From: an uncultured Pseudodesulfovibrio sp.
Lineage (GTDB): Bacteria > Desulfobacterota > Desulfovibrionia > Desulfovibrionales > Desulfovibrionaceae
Direction of reading: 5' to 3'
Assembly (NCBI RefSeq): GCF_963662885.1
Contig: NZ_OY760065.1
Coordinates: forward strand, 72,001-136,000
DNA length: 64,000 bases
This document shows, piece after piece, positions 58,482 to 64,000 of the stretch; positions within the stretch are counted from its first letter, which is position 1; each line of letters opens with the position of its first letter. The notes under the pieces are model-generated. The model was not told the DNA's origin. It did not search any database and saw only the letters and a list, made by a program, of their open reading frames with translations. Made by a program: the position numbers and the translations under genes.

Positions 58482-60025
58482 GTTTCAAGCTCCTTGGTGA
58501 AGAATGCCGCCGCATGGGGCAGCATGTTGGCGATTTCGGACGCGAGGTTTCCGCGTGCGGGAAATTCATCGTTCAGGGCGTGTCCGGCCAGTCCGTGCCA
58601 GAAAACTCCGGCGCAGGCAGCGTGCAGGGGCGTCAGGCCCCGGGCCAGGAGGGTGCCGATAACGCCGGACAGGACGTCGCCAGAACCGCCCACGGACAGG
58701 TTGGGCTCGGCAAACGGAGACACGCAGACCGTGTCCGGATCGGCCACCAGCGTGGCCGCGCCCTTGAGAACGAGGGTGGTGTCGCAGGCGGCCAGGAAAC
58801 GGTCCGCCGCTCCAAGCCGGTCTGCCTGAATGTCGGCAATGGTGGTGTCGAGCAGTCGCGCCATCTCGCCGGGGTGCGGCGTGAGCACAGACCGTTCAGG
58901 CAACGTCTTGAGATGTTCGGGGAAGGCGGCCAGTGCGAACAGGGCATCCGCGTCCAGCACCATGGGCAGTTCGCAGGAGGCGAGCAGTTCCAGGGCAAAG
59001 GCCATGGCCCCGGGCGCGCGGCCCAGGCCTGGGCCGAGAATCACGGCGTCGAAACGGGAGAGATCGTCCTTGAGTTCCTGGGCCATCTCCTCTGTCCACT
59101 CCGAGCCCGAGCCCAGTGGCAGGGTCATGATTTCAGGGGATGCTCCCTTGACCGAGGCTGCCAGTTCGGCGGGGCAGGCCACGGTTGCCAGTCCGGTCCC
59201 GCTGCGCAGAGCGGCAAGGGCGGACAGGTGGGCAGCGCCGGTCAGGCCCATGCTGCCGCCGACCACCAAGACGTGCCCGGCTGTGCCTTTGTGCATGTCG
59301 GGTGCCGACGAGGGCAGTGTTTCCATGACCGCGCCGGTGATGAGATGGTGCCGGGCGGGGTTGTCTTCCTGAACCTTCAACGGGATGCCGATGGGACAGA
59401 CGTGAAGTGTGCCGGTGTAGGCATGCGCTTCGGGCATGACCAGGCCGAGCTTGGGCGACTGGAAGGTGGCCGTGGCGTCGGCCATGACCGCTTCGGGCTG
59501 GGCGTTGCCTGTCAGCCCGTTCAGCCCGGAAGGGATGTCCACGGCCAGGACAAAGGCGCGCTCTCCCAGCCTATTGACGGTCCGGACCCGTTGAAGAATA
59601 TCTTCGCGCAGGGCGCCCTGGAACCCGGTGCCGAGCAGTCCGTCCACGATGACGTCGGGCTGGGGCAGAGCGTCCAGGTTGACGTTGGCGATGTGAACAA
59701 GGCGGATGCCGAGCTTCTGCGCCCAAAGAAGGTTGGACCGGGTCTCGCCACGGTAGTCTTTCTTGGGGCGGGTGTGGAAAACGGTGACGTCGGCGCCGAG
59801 GTCGGCAAGTGTCCGGGCCATGGCAAACGTATCGCCGCCGTTGTTGCCGGAACCGGCGAGGCAGTAGATGGTTGCACCGTCCACATCGCCGTACTCTTCC
59901 AGCAGGACGTTGACGGCTTCACGCGCGGCGGATTCCATGAGGGTGAGGCCGGGGATGCCTATGGTGTGGATGGTTTCCCTGTCCCACACGGACATTTCGG
60001 CGGGAGTCGGAAGGGGTAGCAGCAT
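58475..60025 (-). CDS. nnr: bifunctional NAD(P)H-hydrate repair enzyme
   Basis: A 516-residue fusion. Residues 1-215 are the NAD(P)HX epimerase (GSGNNGGDTFAMARTLADLG and DGLLGTGFQGALRE); residues 230-510 are the ADP-dependent dehydratase (GGSMGLTGAAHLSALAALRS, VLTPHPGEMARLL, and NLSVGGSGDVLSGVIG). It repairs hydrated nicotinamide cofactors. Corresponds to E. coli YjeF. Good AGGAG start at 60025. Confidence 0.95.
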   Translation of the reverse strand: MLLPLPTPAEMSVWDRETIHTIGIPGLTLMESAAREAVNVLLEEYGDVDGATIYCLAGSGNNGGDTFAMARTLADLGADVTVFHTRPKKDYRGETRSNLLWAQKLGIRLVHIANVNLDALPQPDVIVDGLLGTGFQGALREDILQRVRTVNRLGERAFVLAVDIPSGLNGLTGNAQPEAVMADATATFQSPKLGLVMPEAHAYTGTLHVCPIGIPLKVQEDNPARHHLITGAVMETLPSSAPDMHKGTAGHVLVVGGSMGLTGAAHLSALAALRSGTGLATVACPAELAASVKGASPEIMTLPLGSGSEWTEEMAQELKDDLSRFDAVILGPGLGRAPGAMAFALELLASCELPMVLDADALFALAAFPEHLKTLPERSVLTPHPGEMARLLDTTIADIQADRLGAADRFLAACDTTLVLKGAATLVADPDTVCVSPFAEPNLSVGGSGDVLSGVIGTLLARGLTPLHAACAGVFWHGLAGHALNDEFPARGNLASEIANMLPHAAAFFTKELETC

Positions 60026-60049
60026 GAGCTCTCCTGGACTGAGGGTTGT

Positions 60050-60424
60050 CTAACCTTCCAATATCACGGTAGCGGCGGCGGTGTCACGGGAGTGGGTCAT
60101 GGATACGTGCGCTCCGGTCACGCCCATGTGCTCGCTCCGGGCAAGCCCCTCTCCGAGGAAGGTGATTTCCGGCTTGCCGTCCTTGTTGTGAAGGATCTCT
60201 ATACACTTGAAATGTATGCCTTTGGCGAATCCGGTGCCGAGCGCCTTGACCGCGGCCTCCTTGCAGGCGAACAGGGCGGCCAGCCTCGGCACGGGATTGC
60301 GCTTGGGCAATTGCACATACTCGCGTTCGGTCAGTATCTTCCGGGCGAATCTTTCCCCGTACCTGTCCCAGAGGGCCTGGATTCGGTCCAACTCCGTCAG
60401 GTCGATGCCCGTTCCCTTGATCAT
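60050..60424 (-). CDS. acpS: holo-[acyl-carrier-protein] synthase
   Basis: A 124-residue phosphopantetheinyl transferase. GTGIDLTELDRI at the N-terminus supplies the metal aspartate, and FACKEAAVKALGTGF holds the catalytic glutamate. It makes active ACP for lipid synthesis. Placed between pdxJ and nnr, an order common in Proteobacteria. Confidence 0.95.
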   Translation of the reverse strand: MIKGTGIDLTELDRIQALWDRYGERFARKILTEREYVQLPKRNPVPRLAALFACKEAAVKALGTGFAKGIHFKCIEILHNKDGKPEITFLGEGLARSEHMGVTGAHVSMTHSRDTAAATVILEG

Positions 60425-60442
60425 GCCGCGCAGTCCGTCCGG

Positions 60443-61168
60443 TTAGTCCGCGAAGTTCCGGATCAACTCGACCATGTCGCGGACGGCCCGGTCCAGCCCG
60501 ACATAAATGGCCCGCGCCATGATGGAATGACCGATGGAATATTCGCTGATACCGGGCACGTCCTTGAAGTTCAGGATGTTGCGATAGTTCAGGCCATGCC
60601 CGAGGTTGACCTTGAGGCCGATATCCTTGGCCAGAGCGATGGATTTGAGAATCTTTTCCAACTCCACCTTGCGCTGTTTGTAATCTTTGGCGTCGGCGTA
60701 ATGGCCGGTATGGATTTCGATGAACTCCGTACCCGTTGCGACGGCCGCTTCGATCTGCTTGGGATCGGCATCGATGAACAGGCTCGAGCGGATGCCCTTT
60801 TCGTGGATCGGGGCCAGAAAATCCTTGAGTTCCGCTTCACGCCCGATGCAGTTCAGGCCGCCCTCGGTGGTCAGCTCCTGCCGCTTTTCCGGCACCAGAC
60901 AAACCATTTCGGGGTCGACGGTCAGAGCGATGCCCTGCATTTCTTCCGTAGCCGCCATTTCCAGGTGCAGCCGGGTGTTGCAGGTCTGTTTGATCAACTC
61001 CACGTCCCGGTCCTGGATGTGGCGGCGGTCTTCGCGCAGGTGGACGATAATGCCCGTGGCTCCGGCTGTTTCCGCCATGTAGGCGGCGGTCACGGGTTCG
61101 GGTTCGATGCCCATCCTGGCCTGGCGCAGTGTGGCCACATGATCGACGTTGACAACGAGTACCGGCAT
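60443..61168 (-). CDS. pdxJ: pyridoxine 5'-phosphate synthase
   Basis: A 241-residue TIM-barrel enzyme joining deoxyxylulose phosphate and aminoacetone phosphate. Visible: VNVDHVATLRQARMG, HLREDRRHIQDRD, SLFIDADPKQIEAA, EIHTGHYADA and NLGHGLNYRN. It supplies PLP, which MetY in this window uses. First gene of the minus-strand block that ends with cimA. Confidence 0.96.
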   Translation of the reverse strand: MPVLVVNVDHVATLRQARMGIEPEPVTAAYMAETAGATGIIVHLREDRRHIQDRDVELIKQTCNTRLHLEMAATEEMQGIALTVDPEMVCLVPEKRQELTTEGGLNCIGREAELKDFLAPIHEKGIRSSLFIDADPKQIEAAVATGTEFIEIHTGHYADAKDYKQRKVELEKILKSIALAKDIGLKVNLGHGLNYRNILNFKDVPGISEYSIGHSIMARAIYVGLDRAVRDMVELIRNFAD

Positions 61169-61272
61169 TCTATTATCCTCCGAGTGCGTAATTGCGTAAT
61201 ATCCTCATTGATTAAGATACCTGCGGCGGAATGGCAATACCCGGGGCGTCGGGACGCCTTTTTGCATTCGTG

Positions 61273-61301
61273 TTGACGTGCCAGCGCGTAGAAGGTATCC
61301 G
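61273..61301 (+). promoter_or_regulatory. candidate promoter of the UDP-sugar dehydrogenase gene
   Basis: -35 TTGACG (61273-61278), 17-base spacer, -10 TATCCG (61296-61301). The -10 is weak; TATATA further on may serve instead. Confidence 0.4.
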
Positions 61302-61347
61302 CATGTCCTGTTAATGATATATACACTCAAACACGGAGCAACGAGTT

Positions 61348-62685
61348 ATGAACGTTTGCATTGTCGGCACCGGCTATGTCGGACTGGTTTCCGCAGCCTG
61401 TTTCGCCGAGATGGGAAACAATATTTATTGTGTGGACGTCAACCCCAAGGTCGTTGAGACCCTGGAGAGCGGCAAGGTCCACATTTACGAGCCCGGCCTG
61501 GAAGACCTGGTCAAGCGCAACACCGAGGAAGGCCGGTTGAATTTCACCACCGACCTGGGCGAGGGGTTGAAGAACGCCGAAGTGGTCTTCATCACCGTAG
61601 GCACCCCGCAGCGCGAGGACGGTTCCTGCGACCTCAAATACGTGGAGGCTGTTGCCGCCGAGATCGGCCGGAGGATGACTTCTCCCAAGATCGTGGTGGA
61701 CAAGTCCACCGTGCCTGTGGGCACCGCCGACCGGGTGCGCGGAATTATCGCCGCCGAACTCGAGAAACGTGGCGAATCCATCTATTTCGACGTGGTCTCA
61801 AACCCCGAGTTCCTCAAGGAAGGCGACGCGTTGAACGATTTCATGAAGCCGGACCGGGTCATCGTCGGCACCAGCGACGAGAATTCCGCCACGACCATCA
61901 AGAATCTTTACGCTCCGTTCGCCCGCAGCCGTGAGAAGCTTATCGTCATGGGCGTGCGCTCGGCCGAGATGACCAAGTACGCGGCCAACTGCATGCTGGC
62001 CACCAAGATCTCCTTCATCAACGAAGTGGCCAACATCTGCGAGCGGGTGGGAGCGGATGTCTCCGAGGTACGTGCGGGGATAGGCTCGGATTCGCGCATC
62101 GGCTACTCCTTCATCTACCCCGGTGTGGGCTATGGCGGGTCCTGCTTTCCCAAGGATGTCAAGGCGCTGATCGACACTGCCGCGGACTACGGCTACGACG
62201 CCAAGCTCATTCGCTCCGTGGACGAGGTCAACAACACCCAGAAGCTGGTCCTGGCCGAGAAGATCAAGGCCTACTTCGAGCCCCAGGGCGGTGTTGCCGG
62301 AAGGACCCTGGCCCTTTGGGGCATTGCCTTCAAGGCCAACACCGACGATATCCGCGAGGCCTCGTCCGTGCAGGTCATCAAGGCGCTGACCTCCCTCGGC
62401 ATGAAGATTCGGGCCTTCGACCCCGTGGCCAACACCCGCGCACGCGAGGAAATCGGTCACATCGAGAACCTCGAAATCCTGGACAGCCAGTACGACGTGC
62501 TGGACGGTGCGGACGCCCTGGCCGTGGTCACGGACTGGAATCAGTTCCGCGATCCGGATTTCGAGCGCATCAAGAACGCCCTGAGCGCGCCGCTGATCTT
62601 TGACGGCCGCAATCTGTATCGGCCCGAGCGCATGGGCAAGGCCGGTTTCGCCTACTTCTCCATCGGCAGGAATCCGGTAGAGTAG
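61348..62685 (+). CDS. UDP-glucose/GDP-mannose dehydrogenase family protein
   Basis: A 445-residue NAD-dependent enzyme oxidising a nucleotide sugar to the uronic acid for surface polysaccharide. GTGYVGLVSAACFAEMG binds NAD; the catalytic cysteine is C266 in GVGYGGSCFPKDVKAL; FKANTDDIREA is in the C-terminal sugar-binding domain. UDP-glucose 6-dehydrogenase is the most likely activity, with other UDP-sugars possible. Single gene with its own terminator. Confidence 0.94.
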   Translation: MNVCIVGTGYVGLVSAACFAEMGNNIYCVDVNPKVVETLESGKVHIYEPGLEDLVKRNTEEGRLNFTTDLGEGLKNAEVVFITVGTPQREDGSCDLKYVEAVAAEIGRRMTSPKIVVDKSTVPVGTADRVRGIIAAELEKRGESIYFDVVSNPEFLKEGDALNDFMKPDRVIVGTSDENSATTIKNLYAPFARSREKLIVMGVRSAEMTKYAANCMLATKISFINEVANICERVGADVSEVRAGIGSDSRIGYSFIYPGVGYGGSCFPKDVKALIDTAADYGYDAKLIRSVDEVNNTQKLVLAEKIKAYFEPQGGVAGRTLALWGIAFKANTDDIREASSVQVIKALTSLGMKIRAFDPVANTRAREEIGHIENLEILDSQYDVLDGADALAVVTDWNQFRDPDFERIKNALSAPLIFDGRNLYRPERMGKAGFAYFSIGRNPVE

Positions 62686-62700
62686 GGCGCATTCCGCAAG

Positions 62701-62748
62701 CATGAAAAAAACTCCCCGTCTCGACAGAGGCGGGGAGTTTTTTTCATG
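62701..62748. terminator. bidirectional terminator with 18-bp perfect arms
   Basis: CATGAAAAAAACTCCCCG (62701-62718) and CGGGGAGTTTTTTTCATG (62731-62748) are perfectly complementary, with T7 on the plus strand and T7 on the minus strand. It separates two convergent genes. Confidence 0.92.
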
Positions 62749-62760
62749 CGATAAAATTGA

Positions 62761-62976
62761 TCAGATGCGGCCCTTGAAGCAGGTCCGGTACTGCAGTTCC
62801 TGGAGAATGACCCGTTCGTATTCCGGGTTGTATTCCAGGTCCGTCTGTTCGGCCTGGTCCAGCATTCTGGCAAGTTGTTGCGTTTCTTCCCAGAAATCTA
62901 GGAGCTCGTCGTCAGCCAGGCTTTTGACCTGGGCTTCCAAGGTGTCGTGGTCATGGAAATTGGCGTACTGACCCAT
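62761..62976 (-). CDS. small acidic protein of unknown function (71 aa)
   Basis: A soluble helical protein, MGQYANFHDHDTLEAQVKSL at the start, rich in Glu/Asp/Leu/Gln and ending CFKGRI. No motif is recognised. The ribosome-binding site is poor. It lies just inside the terminator it shares with the dehydrogenase gene, which supports its being transcribed. Confidence 0.6.
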   Translation of the reverse strand: MGQYANFHDHDTLEAQVKSLADDELLDFWEETQQLARMLDQAEQTDLEYNPEYERVILQELQYRTCFKGRI

Positions 62977-63302
62977 GCGGAGTGGCCTGCCCTTTTTTCA
63001 AAAGGTGAGATAAATCAAACATATAGAAACGAAGTGCGACCTACGTTAGCCCTTTATCCCATAAGCGTCAACCACACTTTGGCGACAGAGAATGAGAAAA
63101 AATGGCAACAATTTATTTTTATTGGTGAAAAAGTCGATATAGGTGAGTCAGGCCGTCTTTTGGGGTCGAGAAAAGGGTTCTTTCCAAGGATTTCGAGCGG
63201 CTGGATATTCTCATTGACAAAAATAGGCTGGGTTGACAGATTCAGTCCTTGTAAAACCGTATGCGCCGTCGGCCGCATTCGGTCATCCTAGACGGGGTAG
63301 CC
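62977..63302. other. AT-rich gap before cheW
   Basis: No gene supported. Two TTGACA hexamers occur at 63216-63221 and 63234-63239 on the plus strand, but neither has a good -10 at 17 bases. The cheW promoter is probably here. Confidence 0.4.
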
Positions 63303-63803
63303 ATGAGAACGGAAGTTGAAGACATCATCGACGACGAAGAGGGCGAAGTCGATCAGGAGTTGACCCAGCTGGTGACTTTTAGCATCGGCGACGAGGAATT
63401 CGGGGTCAATATCCTCCAGGTCCAGGAGATCATCCGCACCATGGAGATCACCAACGTCCCGCGCGCTCCCGAATTTGTCGAGGGCGTCATCAACCTGCGC
63501 GGCAAGGTCATTCCCATTGTGGACATGCGCCGCCGTTTCGGGCTTCGTTCCAAGGAACACGACAAGTACACGCGGATCATCGTCATCGAGATCGACATGA
63601 TCATCGTTGGCTTCGTGGTGGATTCCGTGTCCGAGGTCCTGCGCATTCCGGCCAATTCCGTGCAACCGCCGCCTCCTGTGGTGGCCGGCATGGATTCCGA
63701 CTACATCGACGGTGTGGGCAAGCTCGAAGACCGTCTGCTGATCCTGCTCGATCTGGATTCGTTGCTGGACAACGAGGAAAAGGAAGCGCTGGGCACCGTC
63801 TAG
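63303..63803 (+). CDS. cheW: chemotaxis coupling protein CheW
   Basis: A 166-residue CheW with an acidic N-terminal extension (EDIIDDEEGEVDQE) before the SH3-like core: QLVTFSIGDEEFGVNILQVQ, then PEFVEGVINLRGKVIPIVDM, RRRFGL and FVVDSVSEVLRIP. It links receptors to the CheA kinase. The start at 63303 follows a GGGGT site. The chemoreceptor and CheY of this window are possible partners. Confidence 0.95.
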   Translation: MRTEVEDIIDDEEGEVDQELTQLVTFSIGDEEFGVNILQVQEIIRTMEITNVPRAPEFVEGVINLRGKVIPIVDMRRRFGLRSKEHDKYTRIIVIEIDMIIVGFVVDSVSEVLRIPANSVQPPPPVVAGMDSDYIDGVGKLEDRLLILLDLDSLLDNEEKEALGTV

Positions 63804-63823
63804 CCCGACAGATTCTTGGTGAC

Positions 63824-63866
63824 AAGCCGTCCTGGTCCCGCTAGGGAAGAGGCGGCTTTTCCTTTT
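63824..63866 (+). terminator. probable terminator of cheW
   Basis: AAGCCG (63824-63829) pairs with CGGCTT (63853-63858) around a loop with a minor stem, followed by TTCCTTTTTT. Confidence 0.6.
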
Positions 63867-63907
63867 TTATTTCCGCGGGGCCGAGAAACCCTTTTCGCAG
63901 CGAATCC

Positions 63908-64000
63908 ATGCCAGCCAATTATCCTAAGGACATATCCGATTTCATGAAGGGGACCGTTGATTCGGTCCGCATATTCAAGAGCGGGCCGGGTTCCCAGGCC
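63908..64000 (+). CDS. start of an unidentified gene, cut by the window end
   Basis: An ATG frame open to the right edge (31 codons): MPANYPKDISDFMKGTVDSV, then RIFKSGPGSQA. No clear ribosome-binding site precedes it, and too little is visible for a family call. It might belong with cheW or begin a new unit. Confidence 0.45.
   Translation, partial: MPANYPKDISDFMKGTVDSVRIFKSGPGSQA

Noticed and set aside
1..64000. tRNA genes, CRISPR arrays, insertion sequences or prophage
   Set aside because: No T-arm and acceptor pairs, regular repeat-spacer pattern, transposase or phage gene was found in any gap.

Overview
The window looks like a core-chromosome segment of a sulfate-reducing deltaproteobacterium of the Desulfovibrio/Pseudodesulfovibrio type. 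I infer this from gene content and style: a selenocysteine-containing periplasmic formate dehydrogenase (fdhA-fdhB) with fdhE and fdhD, a double-cubane-cluster reductase with its ATPase activator, a ferredoxin:thioredoxin-reductase catalytic chain, citramalate-based isoleucine synthesis, many chemotaxis-type proteins, moderately high GC (about 60% by eye) and tight operons with 1-10 base overlaps. I see no rRNA, tRNA, CRISPR array, prophage or insertion sequence.

Layout. 1-4 kb: end of gpmI, a small zinc-ribbon protein, a chemoreceptor behind a sigma-54-type promoter, and an OsmC protein. 4-9.5 kb: EamA transporter and LOG-family gene (minus), then a beta-CASP nuclease, rsmD, coaD and miaA (plus), and sixA (minus). 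10-16.5 kb: two exported proteins and a CDP-alcohol phosphatidyltransferase, tatA, two unknown proteins, a HAD phosphatase, and a yggT-divIVA-DUF167-DUF465 run. 16.5-20 kb: ilvB-ilvN-ilvC. 20-23 kb: a DUF2179 membrane protein and the double-cubane reductase pair. 23-29.5 kb: a ModE-like HTH regulator, a 12-bp perfect dyad, then fdhA (UGA-coded Sec189)-fdhB-fdhE-fdhD. 29.6-38.2 kb (minus): chalcone-isomerase-like protein, hydrolase, trmO, thiL, UvrD-type helicase, alkaline-phosphatase-superfamily enzyme, DUF2156 protein and MATE exporter. 38.3-43 kb: a CheY, an ECF-type Co/Ni transporter core (cbiQ-cbiO), an HD protein and oppD-oppF. 43-47 kb: trmFO, metY and an M48 lipoprotease whose start region lies in a 15-bp perfect hairpin. 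47-52.4 kb (minus): FTR catalytic chain, glutaredoxin, a polar amino-acid ABC transporter without its ATPase but with a 31-residue peptide gene inside, tmk, and a YhaM-like exonuclease. 52.5-61.2 kb: surE and gapA (plus), a hairpin-rich 380-bp gap, then cimA, lysC, tsaE, a CBS protein, nnrDE, acpS and pdxJ (minus). 61.3-64 kb: UDP-sugar dehydrogenase, a small acidic protein, cheW, and the start of one more gene.

How it works together. cimA, lysC and ilvBNC cover the early and common steps of branched-chain and aspartate-family amino acid synthesis, and metY adds homocysteine formation. The formate dehydrogenase block carries its own maturation genes and a probable oxyanion-type regulator. The FTR chain and glutaredoxin directly behind an amino-acid importer suggest thiol or disulfide handling. 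The observations I rank highest are: a 30-residue Cys-rich reading frame with a near-perfect Shine-Dalgarno between the double-cubane locus and the formate dehydrogenase locus; the 12-bp dyad before fdhA; an FdhD without its CxxC; the hairpin that hides the M48 start; a chemoreceptor with a C-terminal cytoplasmic sensor; and a GAPDH with NADP-type residues.
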